Positions 7,984 to 15,809 of a stretch of DNA of 31,002 bases are shown piece after piece (positions within the stretch are counted from its first letter, which is position 1; every line of letters begins with the position of its first letter). The DNA is from JBFJVZ01 sp041623895. GTDB taxonomy: Bacteria; Planctomycetota; Planctomycetia; Pirellulales; Pirellulaceae. Under the pieces are notes generated by a model. The model did no database searches, was not told the DNA's origin, and saw only the letters and a program-made list of their open reading frames with translations. Where the stretch lies: NCBI GenBank assembly GCA_041623895.1, contig JBFJVZ010000029.1, forward strand, positions 1 through 31,002, written 5' to 3'. The translations under genes and the position numbers were made by a program.

Positions 7984-9699
7984 CTATCGCAAGTAATTCA
8001 GTTGCACGATTGCTTCAAAGTCAAACTGCTTGTCCAAGCCGTCACGTAGCGGCACCGCCATCGCCGGCGAAACAACCACATTATTGGCAAGCACCAGGTG
8101 CGCTCCAAGCGTGGCGTTGACGATGTTAAAGTTCGGCTTCAAGTTTCCGTAGGTCAAGGCACCGGATTGAATGAAGTCTGACTCCTGCAGCGTTCCCGTA
8201 TAGTGGGCTTCCGCGTTCAAGATCACCTCGCGGAGACAATCGCTGCAACGATTTCGGTAAACCGTTCTGTTGATTGCCAGATCGGCATGCAAGAGTGTGG
8301 AATCGTTAAAGACTCCGATCTGCGGAAGCGTACCGCCCGTCAAGTTGCCGAAAATGGGATCCCCATTGGCGGCGACATCCAATTGCAAATAACCTTGCAC
8401 GGTGGTGTTGCGATTGTGCCGCACCATCAATCCGGTAAATGGCAACAGGTGAACCGTTTCGTTTTCGACAACTAACAAGTTTTGTCCGGACGTCGTTTGC
8501 AGCTTGCTGTCATCGGCCAATGGTAGCGTCACACCCAGGCCGCCGGTCCAGATGAAGTTGCGGTCTCGCAGCAACACACCCTTGGCCACCAGTGCCGGAT
8601 TTCCAAGTTCAAAGTCACGCGATTGGTTGCCACCCAGCACTTGAGTGCTGCCGAATGTGCCGGCGGTCGGCAGGCGAAATTCAATCGACACCAATTTTGG
8701 CATCAAAACTTTCTCTATGCCAAACGTATACCGGCTGATGTCACCGAGACCCGCAAAGGCATCATTGAAAAAGTTGTAGTTAAAGAAAAAACGATCGCGG
8801 ACTTCCGGACTGAAGTTTTCAGACAGTTTGATGCGCCGCACGGAGACACCAGGACCCGGAACCGTCAAGAACCCGCCGTCACCATGGGGACTCTGGCCTC
8901 CCACGGCAGCCAGGTAGCTGTAGCTGATGAACCAGTTATCGCCGTTGTTGTAGATCCCGTTTTGCGCGACTGTTCCGGTTCCGCTGGGACCGATGAATAC
9001 CGCTGTTCCGCCGTTAAAAACGAATCCAGGTCCGGGCGCCGTGGGAGCATCGCTGGGCGGAATCGGTTCCAGGATCTGAAACGTGTCCGCATGCGTATCG
9101 CCGCTGGCGTCCGTTCCCAGTCCTGAAGTGAAAACATCATTGGGGACCGTGTCGCCGCCAAATTCAAATCCGAGCGTCGAACTCGCGTCACCCGGCAAAC
9201 CCGACAAGATCGTACCGGGGCCGGTTAAATTGAAGGTCACCGTTTGTGCACCACCAAAGCCGGCAAATCCGCCTTGAAAGTTGTCGCCCATCATCGTCGG
9301 TGCCGCGGAGAACGATCCCGCCGTCGCGCCGAAGGTGGACGGAAAACTGGTGAAGCTTTGCGCCGGAATGTTTTGGAACTGTGGCGGCAAGGTGACACCT
9401 GGATCAGCCGGCAGCTGAGGAGGAGCCGCCACCGGCGGTGCTGTTGGTGGAGCAGTCGGCGGCGCTGTTGGTGGAGCAGTCGGCGGTGCTACCTGCGGCG
9501 CTGGGACCGGCGCTGGCACTGCATCCTGAAGTTGCGGTGCCGCTTGCGGCTGCTCCGTTAAATCCTGTAGCGGGACTGGCTGCAGAAACTCCCCAGGGGA
9601 CGACGGAACTTGCGCCGTTGCAACACTGGAAACGAAGGCGATGATCAACGCTGCGTCAAAACGCATACCGTGACCCAAAAACATCCGCCGGAAGGGCAT
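7984..9699 (-). CDS. Secreted protein with proline-rich linker and probable outer-membrane beta-barrel domain
   Basis: The protein has 571 residues. A signal peptide lies around 12-30 (MRFDAALIIAFVSSVATAQ). A low-complexity Pro/Ala/Gln region follows, with repeated APPT units (about residues 60-90), then a Gly/Ser/Phe-rich stretch. From about residue 255 the chain becomes beta-strand-rich with alternating aromatic residues (for example RDRFFFNYNFFNDAF) and ends in an aromatic-containing strand, FEAIVQLNYLR, as in outer-membrane barrels. I infer an outer-membrane or surface protein similar to uncharacterised planctomycete barrel proteins; transport or adhesion cannot be told. The ATG at 9699 is preferred because AGGA lies about eight bases upstream; ATGs at 9708 and 9666 are also possible. 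It is convergent with the cyclase gene. Confidence 0.65.
   Translation of the reverse strand: MPFRRMFLGHGMRFDAALIIAFVSSVATAQVPSSPGEFLQPVPLQDLTEQPQAAPQLQDAVPAPVPAPQVAPPTAPPTAPPTAPPTAPPVAAPPQLPADPGVTLPPQFQNIPAQSFTSFPSTFGATAGSFSAAPTMMGDNFQGGFAGFGGAQTVTFNLTGPGTILSGLPGDASSTLGFEFGGDTVPNDVFTSGLGTDASGDTHADTFQILEPIPPSDAPTAPGPGFVFNGGTAVFIGPSGTGTVAQNGIYNNGDNWFISYSYLAAVGGQSPHGDGGFLTVPGPGVSVRRIKLSENFSPEVRDRFFFNYNFFNDAFAGLGDISRYTFGIEKVLMPKLVSIEFRLPTAGTFGSTQVLGGNQSRDFELGNPALVAKGVLLRDRNFIWTGGLGVTLPLADDSKLQTTSGQNLLVVENETVHLLPFTGLMVRHNRNTTVQGYLQLDVAANGDPIFGNLTGGTLPQIGVFNDSTLLHADLAINRTVYRNRCSDCLREVILNAEAHYTGTLQESDFIQSGALTYGNLKPNFNIVNATLGAHLVLANNVVVSPAMAVPLRDGLDKQFDFEAIVQLNYLR
9434..9481. repeat. Two 24-base tandem repeats encoding APPT units
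   Basis: Two nearly identical 24-base units (9434-9457 and 9458-9481, one base different) are followed by a nine-base partial copy. They are in frame and encode the alternating Ala-Pro-Pro-Thr linker of the secreted protein, so length variation between strains is likely. Confidence 0.85.
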
Positions 9700-9862
9700 G
9701 ACTTGCATCCTGCACTAATCGAAAAATCTATAGATCTGACTCATCCGGCATAATCGGCACCAGGCAAACTTTTTGTGGATAATAAACCCGACAGCCGTTG
9801 CAGATTAACACGCACGAATGCTAGCGAACGGCGGAACACCATCACATCAGGCCGGGTTCTGG

Positions 9863-9877
9863 CACCCTTGCAGGGTG
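9863..9877. other. Perfect hairpin in the intergenic gap between the caspase and secreted-protein genes
   Basis: CACCCT-TGC-AGGGTG forms a perfect six-base-pair stem. It lies in the 9700-9948 gap, downstream of the caspase-like gene and upstream of the secreted-protein gene, both on the minus strand. No U-run follows on either strand, so terminator function is not supported. No gene is visible in this gap. Confidence 0.4.
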
Positions 9878-9948
9878 ATTTGCCTACCACATCAACATTT
9901 CATCACGCCAGCTTCGCCCGCGATCGCTGACATGGCAAACGTGGCGGA

Positions 9949-12900
9949 TCAGCGGGAGCTTCGCCCGCCTGATTGCGTCAGCGGCAGCTGCAACTGGCGA
10001 ATCAAATACTCGGGACTGGCCGTGGGGTGTTGCGGCATTCCTTCGGCTTCGGATTCACGAGCGACAGATTTCCGGACGTATTCAATCGCCTCGGCCAGCG
10101 TCACCACGCCGTCTCCATCACCCTGCTCGTCAGCCTTGCCCTGCAATGCTTCGACCAGCCGCGTGGTGAACCGTCCAAGTCCAGTTTCACGACGTTCAGC
10201 GGCTTCTTCTTCCCCTTCGCTGGCGGTGAATGTCAGCACCAAATCATCCTGCAAGAACCGGAGCGCGCTTTTCAAATCATCGCTGCGCATCACGGGCTGA
10301 ACAGCACCGCTGTGACAGGAGTCCAAGATCGCCAGTTTTCGGCAGGGAACCTCCGCCAGCAGCGCCAGATCCTGGAACGATAAACAGTCGTCGAATTGGT
10401 CATTCATTAACTGCCCGTACTTGGCCTCAGCAGTAACAAAGTACCACTCGTTGGTCCGCCGATCGCGAAGCCCGTGCCCGCACAGATACATCACCACTAA
10501 ATCATCAGGCGAAACCACGTCCGTAAGCCGCTCGGCAGCTTGTTCTGCATAAATCCGCCAAAGTGGCCGCGTCGCATCGCGATCGACCAACTGGTCGGCG
10601 GAAACTCGATACAGCGTTGATGCGTGATTGCGGAACAGATCAGCAATCGCCCCAGCGGCATCCGCGGCAAAATCGAGCGACTGAATCTGCGGGTCCCGGT
10701 AGTCACCAACACCAATCGCCAGCAAATGCAAACGCGGCAGCCTCAGCGAACGGTCATGTTTTGCCGCAGCCTGCTTCAACTCAATTCTCACCCGGTCGAC
10801 CGCTTCCGCCTCCGTGGCCGCAACGACTTCCAATTGCAAGGTTTCATCGCGGGGAACTCGAAACTCCCACTGGTACGTTTCCCTGCCATCTTGTTGTCCA
10901 ATGCGTCGCACTTTGATTGCCGGAACACCGCTCAGGAAGGACTTGGGCGGTGCAAGTGTTGCCCCCAGTGGTACTTCGATCTCTGCCCGCACGGTCAGCG
11001 AACCGCGCTCGATCAGTTCGCCGGGCTTTGGTGTCAGCACGCGGATTCGCGGCTTATTCAGGTATTGATTGACAATCGCCCCTTCACCCGGTGGCGGTCC
11101 GAGTTGTGCATGCGTCCCACGCATCGCGCGGGGCAAACTGCCGGCCTCCAGCAGACGCCGCATGATGTCCGGCCGTTCCAGCGCTTCACGAAACTGCGCG
11201 GCACGAAAGAAGTCGGGCAGACGATTGACATCGCGATTGATCTGCCAGCCAAATCGTCGATGTCCGTTGAAGGAAGCATCGTAGTAGCCGGCCGGAGTCC
11301 AAAAAGCCCATTCGCGGGCATCATCGACAAACAAAGTTGCCAACGGATGCCAGGCCGCAAAACTTTGGAAACCCGGTCTGGCGCGACCGAGCCGCGTGAA
11401 GCGAAAAACCACCAGCGTGTCAAACGGGAGCGAAGTCAATTGCTTGAGCATCGCCTCGGGATCCGATTCAGACTCCGCGTTTCCATTTTCGTCCGTCCAG
11501 GAAATATTGATCAACCGATCGCCGCCGCGAACACCACGAAAGTAAAGCGGCCCGTCATCGCGAACCGCCTGCGCCACCAGCCGATTGTTTTCGATCTGAA
11601 AGTCGACACCCCAGCGATTGACACTTTCGCCGGCCGTAAAAATATCTCCCAAATTCCATAAGCAAACCGTCGTATCTTCCGAACCACTGGCAAGGTATCG
11701 GCCGTCCGCGCTGGTGGACGTGGAAAGCACACTGCCGGCATGTCCACGAAACTGACGCAGCAACTTCGGTGGGTTCGCCTCGTCTGCCCGGTAAACATAA
11801 ATGCTATTTCGACCGTGCGTGCCAACCACGACAGCAACGGATTGAATCCCTTGATCCGTCGACTTGGTGATTGTGCTAAGTGAAGTCAGATCACCGTGAA
11901 TCTCCGGTTTCAGCGGCAACACTCCACGCGGTGCATCCCCTTGATAAAGCTGCCTTCGGAAACCTTGCCTAGTATTTACTCGCCGAAACGACCATGTTTC
12001 CTTCTGCTTTTGTGGCGGCTCAAATTTCCCGTCGTCGATCGGTGCCTTCCCCGCCAAGGCAACCTTCGTCAGGTCGAACACGCGATCCAATTCGATCGAT
12101 CCGTTTTGGGCGGGCTCGCTACCGATCGCGATCTTGTACCCGCCCGTCTGCTCACTGGCAAAGGCTACGCGACGCACCGGGCCGATCGGCGCGCTCAGCA
12201 CTCGCGGCCCAGCTTGCCCGAACTTGCCGGCAGCATCAAACGAGTAAGCCTCGATCCGATTGGCAGATGCAATCAATGCTTCCCGGTGGCTTAAGTTCAA
12301 TGCGCCGGCCAAGGCATGAATCACAGGATAAACTTCCGATTGGAAATTTGGTGTATCGCCACTGACGTCCCATAGCTGAACCCGCGCTCTTGGCTGACCC
12401 TCGACAATGATCGCGACTTCTGTGCCCAATAACAATCGCTCGCCCGCATCATCCAAGTCGATGAACAACGATCGATTGCCAGGATTGATCGACTGTATTC
12501 TCTGAACCGTGCCGGCAGCGCCAAACGTCCAAAGCGTAATTTTTCCCGCGGCATCGGTGCTGACCAGTTTGTCTCCCTTGGCACTGACGTCCAAGGCAAC
12601 AACGCCTCCCAAGTGATCGACCGAATCCAGAACGATCGATTGTCCGGAATCGACATTGGTCCGCTGCAGATGCCAACGGCCCCACGGCGGATTTGTTTGC
12701 GTGAAACCAACGAAGCGCGGCGTCAGGATGGAGTCTTGTGAATCAAAAACTGCCGGCACAAATCCGCGTTCCGATTTGAGTTGCCCGGCGATTTGCTCGC
12801 CGTAGGTTTGCGTGTCCGGCTTGATGATCGTACGTCCGGACCACAAACCGGTGCGTGGGTCGGATCGCCACACCATGACTTGGCCCTGAACATCTTGAGA

Positions 12901-13554
12901 AACCAGGCGAGGTTTGTTTGTGTCGCCGCCGCGCGACCAGGCAAGTGACTGAATGACCTGGCGGTGGCCATCTTGTTCATCGATGAAAGGGCGTATTAAA
13001 TTGCCGCTTTCACTATCGATGACCCAAATTTCTCCCAACCGACCTGAGGCGCCGTGGCCTGCGATGGCGACTTCGTTGCCCTGCGAGGCGATCGCATAGA
13101 TTCTGCCGCGCGGTCCGCGATTGACTTGCCAGCGAACGACTCGCCGATGAATCCAATTGGTCTTGGCGAAATCACTGCGCCGCCAAATATGAAGGTCCTT
13201 GTCATCGCCGCCGCTAAAAAGAGTTTCGCCACTGCGGTGCAAATCCAACGCCCTGACGGTACCCGTGTGACCCTCCATTGCCATCCGCAACCAAGGTCGC
13301 ACATCACCCGGCAAGGCGGTGACATTATCCTGCTGAATTGCCGCGGCACCCGGCAGCACGCGTTCACCGGGCAGTTCGGCTTGGGGTTGCTTGGTATCCT
13401 GTTCGGCCGCCGGCAAGACAGCCTCGCTGGGTACGTCCGTTTGGTTTGCCGTCTCGTCAGGAAGTGCGCTTTCCGGTGGCACCGGCTGCGCGACGGCCCA
13501 AACAGCGAAAATGCACCAGACTGCCGACGCAAGTGAACATCGAACCATTGACAT
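9949..13554 (-). CDS. Secreted caspase-fold (peptidase C14-like) protein with WD40/beta-propeller repeats
   Basis: The protein has about 1201 residues from the ATG at 13554; an ATG at 13548 is equally plausible, and a longer frame to 13656 would hide the signal peptide. The signal peptide (CSLASAVWCIFAVWAVAQ) is followed by a Pro/Glu-rich segment. A propeller region of about 60-640 contains clear WD40 units, for example GHTGTVRALDLHRSG with DLHIW, and GHAGSVLSTSTSADGRYLAS with VCLW. A planctomycete-typical middle region precedes the caspase fold (about 942-1185). The catalytic His is in YLCGHGLRD (His1027) and the Cys in ILDSCHSGA (Cys1080), both intact. DGDGVVTLAEAI after it resembles an EF-hand loop. 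It is divergent from the VWA gene, with a 93-base gap. Its substrate and role are unknown; regulated proteolysis or cell-death-like signalling is inference. Confidence 0.88.
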   Translation of the reverse strand: MSMVRCSLASAVWCIFAVWAVAQPVPPESALPDETANQTDVPSEAVLPAAEQDTKQPQAELPGERVLPGAAAIQQDNVTALPGDVRPWLRMAMEGHTGTVRALDLHRSGETLFSGGDDKDLHIWRRSDFAKTNWIHRRVVRWQVNRGPRGRIYAIASQGNEVAIAGHGASGRLGEIWVIDSESGNLIRPFIDEQDGHRQVIQSLAWSRGGDTNKPRLVSQDVQGQVMVWRSDPRTGLWSGRTIIKPDTQTYGEQIAGQLKSERGFVPAVFDSQDSILTPRFVGFTQTNPPWGRWHLQRTNVDSGQSIVLDSVDHLGGVVALDVSAKGDKLVSTDAAGKITLWTFGAAGTVQRIQSINPGNRSLFIDLDDAGERLLLGTEVAIIVEGQPRARVQLWDVSGDTPNFQSEVYPVIHALAGALNLSHREALIASANRIEAYSFDAAGKFGQAGPRVLSAPIGPVRRVAFASEQTGGYKIAIGSEPAQNGSIELDRVFDLTKVALAGKAPIDDGKFEPPQKQKETWSFRRVNTRQGFRRQLYQGDAPRGVLPLKPEIHGDLTSLSTITKSTDQGIQSVAVVVGTHGRNSIYVYRADEANPPKLLRQFRGHAGSVLSTSTSADGRYLASGSEDTTVCLWNLGDIFTAGESVNRWGVDFQIENNRLVAQAVRDDGPLYFRGVRGGDRLINISWTDENGNAESESDPEAMLKQLTSLPFDTLVVFRFTRLGRARPGFQSFAAWHPLATLFVDDAREWAFWTPAGYYDASFNGHRRFGWQINRDVNRLPDFFRAAQFREALERPDIMRRLLEAGSLPRAMRGTHAQLGPPPGEGAIVNQYLNKPRIRVLTPKPGELIERGSLTVRAEIEVPLGATLAPPKSFLSGVPAIKVRRIGQQDGRETYQWEFRVPRDETLQLEVVAATEAEAVDRVRIELKQAAAKHDRSLRLPRLHLLAIGVGDYRDPQIQSLDFAADAAGAIADLFRNHASTLYRVSADQLVDRDATRPLWRIYAEQAAERLTDVVSPDDLVVMYLCGHGLRDRRTNEWYFVTAEAKYGQLMNDQFDDCLSFQDLALLAEVPCRKLAILDSCHSGAVQPVMRSDDLKSALRFLQDDLVLTFTASEGEEEAAERRETGLGRFTTRLVEALQGKADEQGDGDGVVTLAEAIEYVRKSVARESEAEGMPQHPTASPEYLIRQLQLPLTQSGGRSSR
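9952..9968. other. Hairpin overlapping the end of the caspase-like gene
   Basis: GCGGG-AGCTTCG-CCCGC forms a five-base-pair stem that overlaps the last codons of the gene, next to its stop codon (9949-9951). The stem is similar to the GGGAGC...GCTCCC core of family A, so it may be a decayed repeat that now encodes the C-terminal GGRSSR residues. Confidence 0.35.
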
Positions 13555-13647
13555 CTCAAGACTCACAGCAAGACGTGAGGATCGGTCACCATGTATGATA
13601 ACCGAAGTAGCCGGCACACTCTCGGTGGCTTCAAGGGAATCGTTGCG

Positions 13648-15672
13648 ATGCGTCACTTCATTGTCATTTTGTTCATTGGTTCACTGGCAAACACGTGCGT
13701 CGGCCAATCACAGCCGACCCCGGCAGCAAGTGCTTTGACGTCGATGTTTTCGCCCGAACGCGCCCCGCAGCGGAAAACGATGGGGCTGTTGCAAAGAAGT
13801 TTTCTGGATCTGGCGGGTGAAGCGGATCGCGAATTAGAGGTTGCCATCGTTGTCGACGGCACCGAAAGCATGGCCAGCGAACTGGCGGGCGTTCGTCAAT
13901 CGATTCAGCAAATGATCGATGACCTGCGCCGCTTTCGTCAAAACGAAGTTCGTGTCGCACTTGTAATCTATCGTGATGCCCAGTCGCCGTCGGGCCCCGT
14001 CACTGTCGCCTTGGAACGATTCACTGCCAGCCAGGAGGCAATCACCAAGGCTGTCCAGTCGCTGCAGCCCGAACCGGGCGCACCCTATTTTCATGAGTTA
14101 CCCGACTTGGGAGTCCACACGGCGCTAAGCAAACTTCCCTGGTCAGATGATCCCCAAGTCAGCAAGTGGATTCTGCTGTTTGGCGACGCGCCGCCCTACC
14201 GTGAATCTTTCCAAGATCCCAACAACCCGGATGCTCGACGCCGTTACGGCAACGAACTCTTGATTGCCATCGCTCAGCGCAAGAATATTCGCATCAACTG
14301 CGTGCTGTGCACAAGTAGCGAGAACGTAGTCGAACCTTACGACCAGGCGCTGAGTCAGACACGTGCATTCATGGAGGCATTGGCCCAAGGAACTGACGGA
14401 TTGATGCTTGATCTCTCCTATCCCGACATTCGCGCCGCCTTGATCGAATCGGCGAAGCAGCCGGCAGTTCAATACGCTCAGATCCAGCCGATCACTTCGC
14501 TTGATGTCGCCGCCGCAGCCAGGGGATACACCACCGGGGACGGAAATCGCAGCGAAGTGCGGATCGCCGTGATTCCGCATGACGATCCGATTTCCGCCGT
14601 TTCGTTTGATCCAAGGCGTGCCTCGGTCCAAGTTGCCACGGCATTGCGACATCGGCTGGGGAGTTTGCCCGGTGTTCGTGTGGCCAGCACCAACGACATT
14701 AAACGACAACTGCGCCGCATGCAGGCGGATGGTATCAGCGATGACAATGCGATTCGCGGTCTGGCCGCACGACTTGGTGTCGATTATGTCGTGTGGGGAA
14801 AGCTAGAGCCACAAACGGCTCGCTACCAAACGGCGGCCTATCGCAAATCCGACGGCAAGAAAGTAGTCCAAGTCTCTTTTGGTGGCGACAATGGCAAGCG
14901 CGCCAATGTTCTGCTGACAGCCGCGGCTCAGCAGTCGGAGCCCGATCAAGCGATTGGTGACTTGTACCGCCGGATGCAGTCCAGTGCGCTGCAAGCGATC
15001 ATGAACGAGCCGCTCGCTGACGATGCGGACACCAGCGGCGAATTACTGGCTGCCTTGGAGGCGCTCGAGCAATCGCTGGCCCAAACAGCGGGCAGCGAAG
15101 AATCAGCAGAGCTACTGGAGAAAGCCCGCGCTTCCAGCGAGGCAGCGATCGCCGCCGAGCCGCGCAACGCGCTCGGTCATTGGCTCCGCGCCAACGTCGC
15201 CTTCAATCAAGCCGCGGCAGCTTACCGGCAAGGCGACACCGAAACTGCCAAGTCACAGATGTTGAAAATGAAATCCGCACTGCGCCGCGCCGTGCGGGAG
15301 CGGCGCGAGATTGAATCACCAAGCCTGATCGCCGAAATCGAGGCGGATCACGAACTATTGATCAACGCCGACTATGCGGCCGCGATCAAGAAGTACCAGA
15401 GTTTGACCGCTCTCGATCAACCGCTGGCTTCGCAACTGCGAGGGCATTGGATGTTGGCAGGGATTTACGCCGGTGATTGGGGCGTCGAAAAAGAATTTGT
15501 CGATGCAACCAAGACGCGCGAGCACATCATTCAGATCTTGGCCAATTGGCCCACAAGTCCAGAAGCCGAATTGCTAAAACGCTGGCTGCAGTGGAACGAA
15601 GAAACCGAAAAGACTCGCTACAACCACGTGCCCAAGATGCATTTGGACTTGTCCAAATACACCGAAGCATAG
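13648..15672 (+). CDS. Secreted VWA-domain protein with TolB/FlgO-like middle domain and TPR-like tail
   Basis: The protein has 674 residues. The start at 13648 is chosen because AAGGGAA lies about ten bases upstream and a signal peptide (MRHFIVILFIGSLANTCVGQ) follows; an in-frame ATG at 13591 lacks both. The VWA domain spans about 64-280. Its MIDAS begins at Asp70 as DGTES, a DxTxS variant of the usual DxSxS. A domain around 300-420 (VRIAVIPHDD, then LGVDYVVWGKLE) resembles TolB-N/FlgO/CsgG-like periplasmic domains that begin by sensing or assembling envelope complexes. Residues about 510-640 are helical repeats suggestive of TPRs. It is divergent from the caspase-fold gene and convergent with the kinase gene. 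I infer a metal-dependent protein-binding scaffold in the periplasm. Confidence 0.8.
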   Translation: MRHFIVILFIGSLANTCVGQSQPTPAASALTSMFSPERAPQRKTMGLLQRSFLDLAGEADRELEVAIVVDGTESMASELAGVRQSIQQMIDDLRRFRQNEVRVALVIYRDAQSPSGPVTVALERFTASQEAITKAVQSLQPEPGAPYFHELPDLGVHTALSKLPWSDDPQVSKWILLFGDAPPYRESFQDPNNPDARRRYGNELLIAIAQRKNIRINCVLCTSSENVVEPYDQALSQTRAFMEALAQGTDGLMLDLSYPDIRAALIESAKQPAVQYAQIQPITSLDVAAAARGYTTGDGNRSEVRIAVIPHDDPISAVSFDPRRASVQVATALRHRLGSLPGVRVASTNDIKRQLRRMQADGISDDNAIRGLAARLGVDYVVWGKLEPQTARYQTAAYRKSDGKKVVQVSFGGDNGKRANVLLTAAAQQSEPDQAIGDLYRRMQSSALQAIMNEPLADDADTSGELLAALEALEQSLAQTAGSEESAELLEKARASSEAAIAAEPRNALGHWLRANVAFNQAAAAYRQGDTETAKSQMLKMKSALRRAVRERREIESPSLIAEIEADHELLINADYAAAIKKYQSLTALDQPLASQLRGHWMLAGIYAGDWGVEKEFVDATKTREHIIQILANWPTSPEAELLKRWLQWNEETEKTRYNHVPKMHLDLSKYTEA

Positions 15673-15725
15673 AGGGAAGATTTCGGGAGCGCGGATGTGT
15701 TAAGTAAACAAGTATCACAACCGAC

Positions 15726-15798
15726 GGGAGGGCGACGCTCCCGCGGAGCCGCAAAGCGTTCTCCCACGCTTCGGCTCCCGCGGATCCTCGCCCTTCCG
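15726..15798. repeat. Family A palindromic repeat between convergent VWA and kinase genes
   Basis: This is a single unit starting GGGAGGGCGACGCTCCCGCG and ending in the degenerate complement CCTCGCCCTTCC. It has internal stems (GGAGCCG with CGGCTCC). It lies between two converging genes, which suits a bidirectional 3' end structure. The core is nearly identical to the second unit at 5856. Confidence 0.8.
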
Positions 15799-15809
15799 GC
15801 AAATACCAG

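Noticed and set aside
10624..11661. Plus-strand frame of 345 codons opposite the caspase-fold gene
   Set aside because: The minus strand has a continuous protein with intact catalytic residues across this stretch; the plus frame has no domain.
13555..13656. Longer start for the caspase-fold protein at 13656
   Set aside because: It would overlap the divergent VWA start region and place 34 polar residues before a clear signal peptide.
15726..15798. Standard rho-independent terminator
   Set aside because: The hairpin is long and imperfect with no U-run on either strand, and the same sequence recurs elsewhere, so it is recorded as a repeat.
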